Source: Penelope pileata (lineage: Eukaryota > Chordata > Aves > Galliformes > Cracidae). Taken from it: a stretch of 64,000 nt of DNA. The stretch lies in the NCBI GenBank assembly GCA_013396635.1, contig WBMW01005039.1, positions 124,001-188,000 of the forward strand, written 5' to 3'. The notes under the pieces were generated by a model, which made no database searches, had not been told where the DNA came from, and was given only the letters and a program-made list of their open reading frames with translations. The first letter of the stretch is position 1; the number at the start of each line of letters is the position of its first letter. This document shows positions 1 to 12,300 of this stretch, one piece after another. The position numbers were made by a program, and so were the translations under genes.

Positions 1-165
1 GCTGATAAGAACATGACCTTCGTGAAGCTTTATGGCTATAATGAAAGCAAACATTCCGAACACACGGAAACACAATCTTCTTTTCTCTCCCAAGAACAGA
101 ACCAGATGAGTTGTATGGATTCTGATTCAGAGCTTTCTTCCAGCATGTTAACCTCCACTTTGTAG
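1..165 (+). CDS. Possible C-terminal end of a protein-coding gene, cut by the window edge
   Basis: Frame 1 is open from the first base to a TAG at 163-165, giving 54 residues with no stop although the flanking DNA is AT-rich. The composition looks like a soluble or cytoplasmic tail. It starts ADKNMTFVKLYGYN, has a charged His/Glu/Ser middle (NESKHSEHTE), then a Gln/Ser/Met-rich part, and ends in a Ser/Leu/Thr-rich tail (SELSSSMLTSTL). There is no membrane segment or cysteine motif. No splice acceptor is needed, so this would be the interior of a terminal exon whose 5' part lies left of the window. After the stop the DNA becomes AT-rich, as a 3' UTR would. I do not recognise the family. FVKLYG superficially resembles the FVELYG of BCL-2 proteins, but the membrane anchor that follows in that family is absent. 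Chance is a real alternative. Confidence 0.35.
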   Translation, partial: ADKNMTFVKLYGYNESKHSEHTETQSSFLSQEQNQMSCMDSDSELSSSMLTSTL

Positions 166-1451
166 GTTAAACTTAATACTTATATGCAGAACTAAATCCA
201 TGACAACATCCACGGTTATGCACAAAATAGCACTGTAATTACAACAGTTCCAATCGGGTTTCCAAAAAAGTAATTAATGCATTTTTGCCCAATGATACAG
301 CAGAATATTTCCCCCTCAGAAAAATCAGTTCGCTTTTGCCATGTCCTTTGTCACAGTGCTTGTTCCATAAAGAAGCCCCAGAACATCAGTTCAAAGAAAT
401 TCTCCAGAAGTCACTTGCTTTATCTCCAAAGGAAAACAGAGAGAGAGAGAACGACTGGAAATTAAGCCTCCCCACCTCTCCACCACACGGTAACTCCAGG
501 CCTTCATCACTCTGTTGTGCTGCCAAGAAATTCATCTTTCCCCATGCATTTCCTGCTCCCAAGGCAACAGTGCTATGACATGAATGGCAAGGGGACCTGA
601 GAACAGAGGGCAGACTCCTCCATCCTGCAATGTAAGGCACTCAACTCTCTAAAATAGAGGCATCTGTTATTTCATGCTGCTCTTTCTAGAAACTAGAAAT
701 GTCTTCACTAGTGCTTTGTGATCACCTCGGCTCTTACAAACATTTAATTTTATGTGATCCGACGTTACTTTGTGCTTCCTTCTGCTCTGATTGCTACAAT
801 GGATTTATAAGGCTGGCTGATAAAGCATTAATATATTTATCTGTTTTTATGCAAACAGAAGCAGTGAATTCGCTTTTTCATGCACAGAAATTAAATTCAA
901 CGTGATCATAAGAATATGTTAACATAGTAAAATATCTAATGAATAATTCAGGCTCTTAGGAGTGAAATGCTGAAGGAGACATTTTCAGATGACTGTGTTG
1001 ACAAGCTCTGATGTCCAATATGTTCAATGCAATGGAGAATGAGTCGGAAAGCCCATGTCATTTTTCTAGCTTGTTTGCTTCTCATCAATAATAAATGGCA
1101 TCATGCATTCATTTTAGATTCCCTACTGGAAAGACTGGAACATTCATGCTAGAAATCAAAAGTGCATCACAATGACGTCAATACCCAGATGTACGAATGA
1201 GTCAGTTGCATGCTTCTGACCAAGACAGCATTTAAAAGAGTTAAGAAAAAAGCCACCACTCTTTACAATAAGGAGAACTCATGCATCACACCTGCTGGCA
1301 TGTTCAACCTGGTAAGGGTTATGCTTCCTCAGATACCTTTAGGTACATGCCAACTTCTGGCCAGGCTGTCAGAAAGTCAGTCGGAAAACAAGAGGTTAAC
1401 TCGTATATTTGTTTTCAAGCAGCCTTTTTTACCCACCAGGCTAACATAGGG
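166..1451. other. Non-coding AT-rich stretch, possible 3' UTR and conserved block
   Basis: No gene is visible. If the frame ending at 165 is real, this would be its 3' UTR and downstream flank. About 690-920 is an unusually repeat-free block with many TTTAAT/ATTAAAT words and scattered CpGs, the texture of conserved non-coding elements. The short open frames here have no protein character. Confidence 0.4.
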
Positions 1452-1717
1452 TCATAGAATCATAGAATGGCCCGGGTTGGAAGAGACCCCAAGGGTCATC
1501 AGGTTCCAACCCCCCTGCCACAGGCAGGGCCACCAACCTCCAGGTCTGGTACTAGATCAGGTTACCCAGGACCCCATCTAACCTGGTCTCAAACATGTCC
1601 AGGGACAGGGCATCCACAACCTCTCTGGGCAGCCTGTTCCAGCACCTCGCCACTCTGGTAAAGAACTTCCCCCTGATGTCTAATCTAAACCTTCCCTCCT
1701 TCAGCTTAAAACCATTG
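1452..1717 (-). mobile_element. CR1 non-LTR retrotransposon fragment, 3' end
   Basis: The block begins with TCATAGAATCATAGAATGG. This is the reverse complement of the ATTCTATGATTCTATGA tail that ends avian CR1 elements, so the element lies on the minus strand with its 3' end at 1452. It continues with the usual CR1 3' body read in reverse: GGTTGGAAGAGACC, CAGGGCATCCACAACCTC, GGGCAGCCTGTTCCAGCACCTC, then a CTTCCCTCCTTCAGCTTAAAACCATT end. It is about 266 bp, a typical 5'-truncated copy that holds no reverse transcriptase. The plus-strand open frame at 1467-1661 is only a shadow of this repeat. The copy keeps much of the family pattern, so it is not among the oldest. Confidence 0.95.
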
Positions 1718-2496
1718 GTCAAAACCAGTTTGTTTGGATCTCAAAGATTTTAAGTGCTGGCCTACTGACTGTGATTTTGCAAATAGAGACCAAAACAGAC
1801 TGACCACAAACATGCAACAAAGGATTAGAGTTAAGCTTCCTTATCTCAAAAAGAGCATTGGAATTCTCCCTTGCTCCCCCAAGGAGCTCACTAGTCTAGC
1901 TCATCATACCACATTAAATCATAATCATCATTTTAAATAATTTGTGATTTATGTAATCACAAACAGGCCTATTGAGTACAATTAACCTACACTGATATAG
2001 CCCTCAAAAAAAAAAAAAAGCCTGAAAAAATCACTCTCCTAATTAGTAAATAACACATTTCTCTAATTGCTGGAGAAACAGAGTTAACCCATCATAGCAC
2101 CAGCTCTGCAGGTCAGCTGGTCGTACAGTACAAGGGAAAACAGGCAGCTCAGCACAGCACACACCTGAAACGTTACAGTCTTTCACAAAAAGCCAACACG
2201 TTACACCTCCCTTTACCACGTGCCTCAAAGTTGTTGCTTCAGTGGTGGCACCTCACAGGATGCTTAAAGCTCAGATCTGCCAACTCCCTCGATTTACCAA
2301 GACCGCTGGCCTTCCTCTGAAACATGCAAAGGAAAATAGAGATATAAAATTGAGACAGGCATTGCTCCACTGCCTCAAGTAGCCATCTATAGCTGCAAAG
2401 ACAAGATAAAACCGTTCTCACAAACAACCAATAAGGGGTTTCCTCCGGGCTACGGCAAGCAAATCACTTTTTAAGGGAAAAAAACAAGTTTCTTAC
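1718..2496. other. Non-coding stretch with a short poly(A) run
   Basis: No gene is recognised. It contains an A13 run at about 2006-2018 and moderately AT-rich unique sequence. The several 60-residue open frames here overlap one another on both strands and are taken as chance. Confidence 0.5.
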
Positions 2497-2719
2497 CCCC
2501 TTCCTATCACTGTGAACTTCCCACAGCCAATCCACATTCGTACTGGTAGCTCCTGGAAGAGGTGAACCTCTTGCTGTTTACAAACTTCAGCGCTGAGCCC
2601 AAGCTGGATGGTGACATGGCAGCTGGTTTGCAAAGTTTCAGTTGTCCTTTGGCTTTGTGTCAAATGTATACCCAAAATATATCTCCAATCCCAAAGATGA
2701 AGCCCAAACCAATGAAGAT
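2497..2719 (-). CDS. Candidate internal exon, unknown product
   Basis: On the minus strand a pyrimidine-rich tract ending TTTCTTCCATCTTTGCACAG stops at 2720, and a consensus-like donor GTAAGAAAC begins at 2496. The 223 nt between them are open throughout one frame, about 74 residues (start LHWFGLHLWDW, end FTVIGRG). The rest of the peptide is rich in Gln, Thr and Val and has two short hydrophobic patches but no domain I recognise. A second minus-strand frame runs from 2863 to a stop at 2660 and gives a hydrophobic peptide (IFIGLGFIFGIGDIFW). That could be a membrane segment, but T-rich codons produce such peptides by chance. Support is only the splice-site pair plus the open frame. A pseudo-exon is the main alternative. 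Confidence 0.2.
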
Positions 2720-5700
2720 CTGTGCAAAGATGGAAGAAACTCCAGACTGGAATTTCAAAGGTATTTTGCCAACCAGTGCAATGTTAAAAGACAGATACCA
2801 GTATCTGAAAGCCCTGGAAGCATCTGAAGATCTGGACTGGTGATAGTCCACATCAATGCACAATAAGAAAAACTTTAGAACTTGGCCCCTTAAACATAGA
2901 ACTGTCTTCTTAACATTGCCAAGTACAACTACATTGTGGCTATAGTATAGAGCTAAATTAATGTTTTGACCATAAAATCATAACTTGACAAAGACACAAG
3001 ATTTAAAATTACCTTTTGTAGGCTTTCAATGGGAGGTTATTATCTAAATGTCAGATGCAATCAATACCATTACCTTTTGGTATATCCCAGGGTACATGAT
3101 TTATTTGCGGTAATGTTCCATAATTACAGCTGATGTAAAATGACTAATCAACTCCACATTTCAACACAGTCAACCATTCTATTCACAGCTTCCACACCAT
3201 TCACTATTTAAAACATTTTTAAAGGCAGTAGAAAGATCCCTAAATACATCATTGAAGCACTGTCCCTCACATAGATTTGTGTATATACATATACACACAC
3301 ACACTTATACACAGATACAGAGCTGACCAATGCTTTCTGTTTGTCCATTAAAATATTTTACAAACTCACAACAGTGGCCAATTTTCAAAGTAATGCACAG
3401 TAGGCTAAACGATGGAATATTTGACAAGTGACAGAATTAAGCCAGTTTCTACTTCCTTTCAGCTCGTGTCATTTATTTTATTGGATTACAGTTATTAGAA
3501 GCTGGGGGAGGAAAGTGGGCAGGAAAAGGGGGGATTGGGTTTAGTTGTTCAGTCGACAATGTAACTTACTTATTTTGGCACATACTGCTCTGCCTATTTT
3601 TACACTAACCATCGCTCTGCTTTCCCCAAGATATGCCTTCACCCACACACCACTTGTGCACTGTACAAGTCATACCAGTTATGTAATAGCAACATTTCAT
3701 CTTGGAGACGTAGGCTTTTGCTACAGCATGTGAAAGTGTTATCAAACTCATGGAAAGGAACCAGTGGCGACACAGACACGGGGAGGAGGAAGCAGTACTC
3801 TGGTTTCTGGCTGGAAGGGCACTGACAGCTTTGAAGTCCCTCAAGAAAAGCGATGAGGAAAAAAAATAAGCACAGCTGGTACAATGTATTTCATGAATGA
3901 AAACAAAGGTATTGCAAAAAATATTTATTCTCTCTGAATCTGATCCATCATTAAAGAAAATCAGGCAAATAGGTTTGAGAAGCAAGCAATCCTAACAAAT
4001 CTGTTCTCTTGGTATCACCTCCCTCCTCGTATTTCTTTTAGGGGTCACTTTCCCTGGCAAGAAGGGACAAATAATTCCTTCCTAGTTTTGAGAACACAGA
4101 TCAAAACCAGACAGATTTCCAAGAATTTACAGCAAGAAAATCTCTTTTGTATCATTCATAATGGCCAGTGGAGTTCTTCAATGTCTTTTTCTTTTTTAAA
4201 TCGTCCCGTGACAATACCATGTATTTCTACTAGCATTGTTGTATATATTATATAGACACATCATTATATTTATATATATTAATATTATTTCTGTAATTCT
4301 GTGATTTTGGCACTACTGACTTTGCTTCCTACATGTAAAAATAAAATTTCAAATTAAAGGTAATTTCTCTCTTTCCCTGTCATTCAAAACTGTAATTTAT
4401 AAAACAGAGATTTCAAGCTTCAGCCAGTCATATGGTTTGCTCTCTCACACTATTAAAGAATCAATTTGCAAAAGAAATTAAAATCAAACCCATTTTTAGT
4501 GATTTTTTGTCAAAACCGTATGTTGTTATTGTTTATGTGAAAACCCTAAATGGAAAGCTAGAACTAGTTCAATAAATCATTCTAAATGATACAGCTGTGC
4601 TCAAGTGTATACGTATTTCATTTAACAGTTTAAAATTAATGGTGTATTTTTCCTTCCTTGTACTTCAGTTAACAACTACCAATACTTATTTATTGCAAAG
4701 TTTTCCTAAGTACCATTTTAGAGATTTTAAACACAGCATAAACAATAAAGATTAAAATTACCTACATTTGCCTTCACGTATTACTCGTGAGCAGAAAGAA
4801 AAATGTACTATACGTCAGTATAGAAGAAGAGAGTAATACATTAACCAACAAACCGACATTTTACATAAAAGAGCAAAGAGACTGCTAGCATTGAAAAAAC
4901 TCAGCCTCAAAGACTGTAAGGTGGCTGTTGTCCCACTCCTCTGGGACGAGCACTAACCTGTTACCTTGATCTAGTGACAACTCAGCAGCTAGACACTAAC
5001 TCATCGACTTCTCTGCACAAGCCCATGACAAATTCTCAAAGAATTGTATAGAGCAGATGAGATGCATGATCATGTTGTCCACAATTACTTTGCAAATTGC
5101 TATCAACCAGATTCAGCGCTGAATACATTTCAGAGAAAGGTCAGTTAAACATGCTAAAATATCATTATTAAATGATTTAATAATCTAGATGACAAGCACA
5201 ACAGACAGATTTCTAGATATCTTACAAGGAAACCAGCATGCTTTTCTGGGCTGTGTAGAGAAACAAATGCAAACAAATAACTAATAATAGTAAAGCACAG
5301 TCATTGAGTAATTCAAAAGATATATCGGCTCTCCTTCCTACAGAGATTAAAATTATATAATAAAAATAAGACAGTAACAAGCTAATTCCATCATCTTCAT
5401 TATTATTAGCCTGTACAGCTTGTGTTCACAAGGGTTGTCAAGACAGTTAGATGATAAAGCATATGCAACAGACAGATTGGTTCAGTTTAGCATCTGAATT
5501 TACATTTTAGCTAAAAAGAATGATTTAAATATGAATATAACTTGAATTAAAATATAAAAAAAAATTTCATAGAGACACCTTGTTTTCTACAGACATATAT
5601 AGAAAAAAGCCTTTATGAAAAGTTATTTTAGTAGATTCATTTCTAAAAAGAAAGGAGATGGATGACATGAATGTGAATCGAGCCAGCAAAGTAAACCTTA

Positions 5701-5740
5701 AACTTTATGCTATGCTTTTCCCAGAGGTGCTGACAGACTC
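2720..5740. other. AT-rich non-coding DNA with a CA/TA simple repeat
   Basis: No gene is recognised. A short imperfect TA/CA repeat lies at 3279-3313. About 4140-4790 is particularly AT-rich and repeat-free, with several AATAAA words (for example near 4340 and 4571). It has the look of a 3' UTR or matrix-attachment-type sequence, but no coding frame leads into it. A strong plus-strand acceptor-like tract (CTACTTCCTTTCAG) ends near 3462 and is not followed by a convincing exon. Confidence 0.4.
3279..3313. repeat. Short imperfect (TA)n/(CA)n microsatellite
   Basis: GTGTATATACATATACACAC followed by a short CA run. It is about 35 bp and interrupted, so probably of low polymorphism. Confidence 0.8.
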
Positions 5741-6380
5741 CAACACACCTTGCTTTGGTGAACACCCACGTGGCCCTCCCAGACCTCACCCCTCCTTACA
5801 GCCGAGCTGCACATGGCCTGGGGCACTGCCTGACCTCCGAGCCCTCGGGTGAGGGAACTCAACGCACAAATACTTCAAGATGTAAAAAACTGAGCAAATT
5901 GACTTAGTGTGATGGATTGCCATTTCAGACAGACAGACAAAGAAAAAATCCCCTCCTGATTTACACTGGCATGAATGAAATAGGTTTTTAATGCTCTGGA
6001 TGATGCCAACCTTGGCACAGACACTGGGGGGAATCTGTTGTCAAACAAGCTGGAAGCCAGGCTCTGCTCTTTTTTCACCTTGTGTGGAGCATGTCCCTCA
6101 CAGAAACCCAAGAGGCTCAAGGATGGAGAGAGCTGGACAATGGCACAAGATACCTTCAGGCTCCTCAACACAGCAATGAGCATCACTGAAGGCCTCCAGG
6201 AGCAAGGGCAGCAGCTTGCAAATGTCTTTGCCCAACTGCCTGCAAAACTTGGTGGCCACAATTTATCTTCAGTCCCACTTTTCTGCCCAAATTGTTGCCA
6301 CCTATGTTGCAGGCACAGACACGAGGGGCTCAGAGACCCCTGCCCCAACCCCACACTGGGGAGCTCAGCCCTGCCAAGTC
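5741..6380. other. GC-richer patch with open frames on both strands
   Basis: Base composition shifts to clearly higher GC than the flanks. There are long open frames on both strands: 122 residues on the plus strand at 6038-6406 and 159 on the minus strand at 5875-6354. Neither peptide shows a domain, and open frames on both strands are what a stop-poor GC-rich patch gives. It could be a lncRNA exon or a decayed repeat. I see nothing decisive. Confidence 0.3.
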
Positions 6381-9300
6381 ACACATGTGATGGCAAACTG
6401 ACCTAACTTTCCTATTTAATGTGACTTTCATTTCTGTAGCGTAAAATGAAACATGAAAGCTTTGGAACCACCGGGTTTTGTTATTAATAATACTAAAAGA
6501 CTGTTGGATTGAACATATGAGGGGAACGGGCAAGGTTTCTGTTTGCTTCATGTTTTTATCTTTAATAAAGTTGAATAAAAGGAAATAATATCTATGTGTT
6601 AAAACTTAGTCATCAGGGAACAATGGCTTTTATTTTCATTTCCCCATTTCCAACAGTAGTATGAACCACCAAATAAATTTAAACCTCTCTCAAAGCAGTT
6701 TTCATTTGCTTAGTCACATTTTTCAGCTCCATTTAGAAAGAAGCCATGACCCATAGGCCTGTAGCCTACAAAATGTCTAACTTTTGTGAGTTTTGATTTA
6801 TTGCCAGTAACAGTTTGATTAAGATTAGGTGAAAGTGTCTGCTTTTTTCTGTATGGAGCAGTACAAATACCCTCTCAGGCTTTTGTTTCATGCCTGTAGA
6901 AATCATGATACCTTCTATGAAGTCTAGAATCAATTTTCACAATGTATGACTTGATTAGATGCTAATATTGTTGTTTCCAGAAGAGATATCTGTTGTCATC
7001 AAAGCAACACTGTACATCTGGAACAATTTAATAAATATTTTGAAAAGGTTTAGTTTTCAAAACACACAGACTTCAGTTCAATTCTATGAGTGTGGCTGCT
7101 TTGGGCAAACAAATGCCAAAATGTTTTGTCATTGGAATGCTCTTGGAATAACACTGGTGTATCTCAGCGCACAAAGCACTTTGCAGGTATGATAAGAAGG
7201 TAAGCTGTGAAAACAGACAAAAGATTACCTCAAAATGAAACTGATGACTTCAGCAGCGCTAATCGTGACATCATGGAAAGCCATAATTCAGCCAGTCAGA
7301 AGAAAAGATTGACTGGAAGGGAAAGAAACAACTGTGGCAATACTCAAAATGGAAACAACCTGAAAAACTGCAAAGGGTTTTCTTGAAACTTCAGAAATCC
7401 AATAGGCAGCTGTTCAAGCTGTGCTTCAGGACATGCTATACACAGAGGCACACTGTTCAACTGAGCAAATCCTGCAGCCCTACACGGTTCCTTTGTCAGA
7501 GAGTATAGCAAAGTTCTCAGACATCTTTATTTCTGCACATACACAGCACATGGCTGTTTTGCTCTCCTGGGGTTGTAGACAGCATTTCCAACTGAGGTTC
7601 ACCCAATGCATGTGAACGGGTGCAAAACCACTCAACTGGAAACTTTCAGGAGTAAAAAGGAAGCCAATCTCATCATCCGTAGCACCACGGTGTGCTAGAT
7701 GTAATTGCTGCTGCAATGAAGTTCTTGGTTTCTGTAAAGTGGCTACAGCTATTTCTCCTACAATTCGTTGCAAGTCTTCATGGTGTGGATGACATCAAAG
7801 CATTAAATCTTTTTTGTTCTCCCATTGCGTATAAGAATAAAACTGGGATTATGTATGCTGGCACACACACAACTGTGCATCTAGAGGTCATAAAAACAAC
7901 AAATCCAGTAAATTGCAGTCACTATTTTTGCCAAGTAAAAATAAAATACATCCTCACTTCCAGAAAAAAATAAATCCACTAACTGTTGAAAGTGAACATT
8001 ATGTTTGTATTAAAAGTGATCTAAATATTAGTCTTTACTGCCAGGATGAATATTTAGAAAAGGAGTGTGAATTTTAATTACTATGCTAGTGAGAGATACA
8101 AAGTACTTAGCTGCAATTTAAAAGTATTGTGCATGTTTATTTAAAGACTTTGGGAAATAGTAAAAGAAGTGCTGCATTACAATTTATTCTTGTGCTTGGA
8201 ATTGAAAGTATATCTTTCTTAGTTTTCCTCCTCCAAATATTTACTTGTTTGAAATGCAGGATTTTAAATGACTGAATTTTTTTAGTAATCATTTGAATAA
8301 ATAAGAAAAAATTGCAAACAAATGAAAAATGCCAAGTATGTGCAATTCAGAGACAAAAAGGGGAAAGCAATCTTACACGAGAATTGTCACGTATGGATGA
8401 GCTATCAGAGCAAAGCTCACTCCCATGTGGAGTCCAGGTGGAGCTGAGCACGCGTTGTGTGCATAGAGACCTATGCGTAAAACTGAATTTAAAATAACAG
8501 CTCAGAGAAATCAAGATTAACAAGTAAATGGGGAAAAAAAAACAATCCACATAGCATGCAGGATAGAAACAGACTGTGGAAACTTGATTTAGAAGGGCAC
8601 CAGAGGCATAGAGAAACCCTTTTTAGGGTTAGGGTGACCTTCTATCATACCATGAGTCTCCAGTCATTGGAGCCTGGCTATGGTTTCACGAAGATACCTC
8701 CAATGATCTTACAGTGCATAAAACGTGAAAGAATAGACTGCATCTGACAAATATCAGGTCACTGAACTCAGGATATTGGCCTGGAAAAAAAGCATCATCG
8801 TTTGCAACCCTCAGCCATGACAGCTAAGTTTTGCTGACAGCTGAGCTACCCTTCTAGACTACAAATGCACAGAAATTGTGAGAAAAGGACAGATTGAATT
8901 TGAGATTTGCTTTCCTCCACAATGCAATGCTTTCTTATGATCACAGATAATTGCTAAGATTATCATTTAGTTCCATTATCTTCTCTCTGAAATTTGCATT
9001 TATATTTTTGTTTGTGGAGCCAAGATGAAGAACGACATATTCTAAGAAATCAAAACAAACTTCAAGCGTTTGTTACCATGGAATATTAATACAGATGCAG
9101 GTATCTGCGATAACAAAGCAGGAAGATGGCCCAAGCAGTTTGAATTTTCTGTCTTAGAGTCTCCATTTACAGGACAAGATTTTGGAAAGAAATTTTAAAG
9201 GAGACAGAAAGGAAGGTTTGCTCATTAGCAATTCCTGCTGAGGTTGCATAAGCCATAGATTTATAATGTTAATGTTTTCTGCTTCTACAGATATGACAAA

Positions 9301-12300
9301 TATATAGCTTGTAATTACAAAAATGAAATACAACTAATTACATAGTTGGGTTTTACATAATGAGATAGTATCTTGGAAAGCATAATTAGGGAACCAAGGG
9401 TGAATCTGAGGCCATTTCAGTGCCTCTACCTCCCTATTAGCTTAGAGATTTTCATCAGCTTGTATAATTAAAAAAAAAAACAAACTTAAGTTAAAACCTG
9501 GTAAAATTCAAGTAAGCTTTAAGGTTGCTTCGTGTCCCTGAAGATCCTTCCACCGAACAAAGCCAACAGTGTAGTGCCAGAAAAAGAAGTGGAACACAGC
9601 AGCAAGAGCAGCATCTGCCCAAGTAGAGAAAGAATAAAGAAAAACCAAGGGAATGCATGGAGGTGAAGACCTGCAACACAGCAATACTAAAATCTACCTC
9701 ATTTTCCATCTCCATTAAGGTGCAGTGCTCAGCTGAGGTAGAGATGAAATCACAAAACATTTAACAGTTAAAATACCATTTCTGGTACAAGTCCAAAGTG
9801 CTCGTTAATTAGTTGTTCAAAAAACAGATCAGCAAAGACCAAGTCCTTTTGAAAATGTGTGTTTAAATTGCTTTTGTTGAGACTGATTTATGACTGCTTT
9901 ATACACTGAAGGAAAAACAACAGCAGAACAGATACTGAAAAAATCAAAACCATCTTTCTGGCTGCCTTTACAAATTCGCAGTTGCATTCTGCTTTGTGGA
10001 AAGTCCATCAGGACCACTTCACTCTCTGCATTGCACCATTCCTACAAAGGCAGCTCTGTTATTTCTCACCAGTAAAATTTATTTTTCCTTTTGGCTGATG
10101 GGATGACTGCATACCAGTCATTTATCTTTGTGTGTAAAAGCACTTTCTGACACTGCTTCACGACATTCTTTAAATGATGCTCCTTTCCACTCCTCCATTA
10201 TCTCTTTTTGGTTGCACATCAGTGCTGCTCTGTGGGGCTCTCATCCTGCTTTTCTTACCCAGGCAAGACTCCAGCAATGCCTCTAACATCCCTGTATGAG
10301 CAGGCTCACTGCACACAGGAGACATTATATTCTTTCATATTGAAAAATCAAGAGGGAAACAGTTTTCTCCTTCCCACTTAAAGCAATGCATTCAAAAGCT
10401 CCAAAAATAATTAAGTGCCTACTTCAACGTCCTTCTTCTAGACTCTCTCTGAGCTCCTTTGGTACAGTGAAAGAATTTATTATCAATTACATTAAATAAT
10501 TATTTTACTGCAAGGAACTGAGCAAAACAATCACCTAAGTGAACTGGACAGCAACACTTACAGACCTAAAGCTGTCCAGAGCAAGGGCTCTCTCCAAGAC
10601 TGATAGCAAAACACTGAGCAAGCGTGCCCTGCTGGGTGTGAAGCAGGTGTGAAAGCAAATCTGTGCTTCAGACAGAAGCAACCACCCCACCGCCCCCCAG
10701 GGAAGAATAAGTCAGGAATGCTGTAAACAGGCAGTGAATACTCCTTCAGGTGTTTGGGTATCAGTACCTGAAAGGTAGCAGTGATATCCACTTAGCAGTT
10801 TTGAAGCATACAAGCTGGTTTACTGCAGGATAAAAGCTGACTGAAGTTGGGATCAGTTTCAGGGACTGCTGCTTGTACCAAGCAGCTCCTCGTAGAGTTT
10901 GGACAGGTAGTTTCCAAACAGTCAAACTATTTTGTTTTGATAAACATTTAATAAAGGTTTAATTAACTCAGGAGAGGGATACGGGTGGGAGAATTATGAA
11001 AACGGAAACAACATTTTCTGTGAAACACAACTTATTTTTGAAGAGTCTTCCAAAAATAGTCGCTACTTAGGAATGAGTTTTCGGCAGAACATCTCCTTTG
11101 TGATCAACTGGGAAAGCAAAGTTCCAGCAAATACATTATAAACATATTGCATGCTGTTAATTTCACTGAATATTCAAGCACAAATGAAACCATAGGGACA
11201 AAAGATAATCACCTGTGGAAAAGAAATAAGCTAGTTGGACTTTGGACAGGTTCTTCTCTACATTACTGACATTCCATAAATTTTCTGAACAGAATGGAAT
11301 TTATGCAGGGGAGAAACAAGCGGATAATTTGCATTTTCTCTGCAGCTTGTCAATTTTATCACTTTGACCACACCATGATCTAAACCACTAACAGCATCAT
11401 CAGCATCTTATGCAGTAAATCTGATTTCTAGCAGCAAGCTCTTTGAATTCACAAAGTACCCACCAGTAACTGTAGAGTCCCAATTATGACTCATTATCAC
11501 TTTTAACGATGTATTTTTGGACGTCAACCACGATGCTGAACCTATAAAACAGATTAATGTCTGGATGTGCTGCTTAACATCCCAGTGCAAGTCTTTACAC
11601 AAAAAAATAAGCAACCAAAGGGAGCTGGAACATTTACAAAACCAGAACCATCAAGGCACAGTGAGGGCACTGTTTAACTTATTCATATCTAACACATTCA
11701 ACCCAGTCTTGGTATCCCTTCACACTATGTATTCATTTTTAACTAGTCTAACAATCCATCATTTACTGATGCATAACACTTTTTCCCCGTTTAGACCTAA
11801 TGTAGCTGTCACTATCACTTTGCACTTAAAAGCATCATTTCTGAAAGACCGAATGAAATACCTCAAGTTAAGTTCACATTCAGCCATCAGGTAGCGTGTC
11901 ATTTCTGCCATTCCTAACAGTGAGTTCATCTTTTAACTCTTGGTTTCCAATTCTTCTATTCAGAGATCCTTCCTGCAGCCCCCCCACACAGTTCCTATGT
12001 GATTTAATTACTTGTCCTTCCCAGTTCCATCTTACCAGCTTTATTTCCTAACAGCCTCGAAGGTCCAGCCAGCCAGCATCCTTCTGTAAAGATTATTCTT
12101 TTGATTCTTCCCAGGAGCACACCCTATCTCAAATGCCCTACACTGACTTGAAGTATTCATGAGCATTCTGCTTTGCCACTTAGGCTCTCAGCCCTCTTTG
12201 ATAGCCAATGCAATACTTCCTAAGCCACCTCTACCCTTTCAGGTAGGGACACAAGTCATTTGAACTTGAGAACAGGTATGTGCACAAATATTAATCTGTC

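Noticed and set aside
1467..1661. Open frame starting MARVGRDPKG
   Set aside because: It is read from the antisense strand of the CR1 fragment.
2660..2863. Hydrophobic minus-strand peptide that looks like a membrane anchor
   Set aside because: A T-rich strand gives Phe/Ile/Leu codons by chance, and its upstream acceptor is weak. The alternative frame at 2497-2719 has better borders.
5875..6406. Overlapping frames of 159 (minus) and 122 (plus) codons
   Set aside because: Open frames on both strands of a GC-rich patch are expected. Neither peptide resembles a known family.
8623..8634. TTAGGGTTAGGG, with similar words at 12724-12735 and 48929-48940
   Set aside because: Two telomere units or fewer each; far too short for an interstitial telomere or fusion point.
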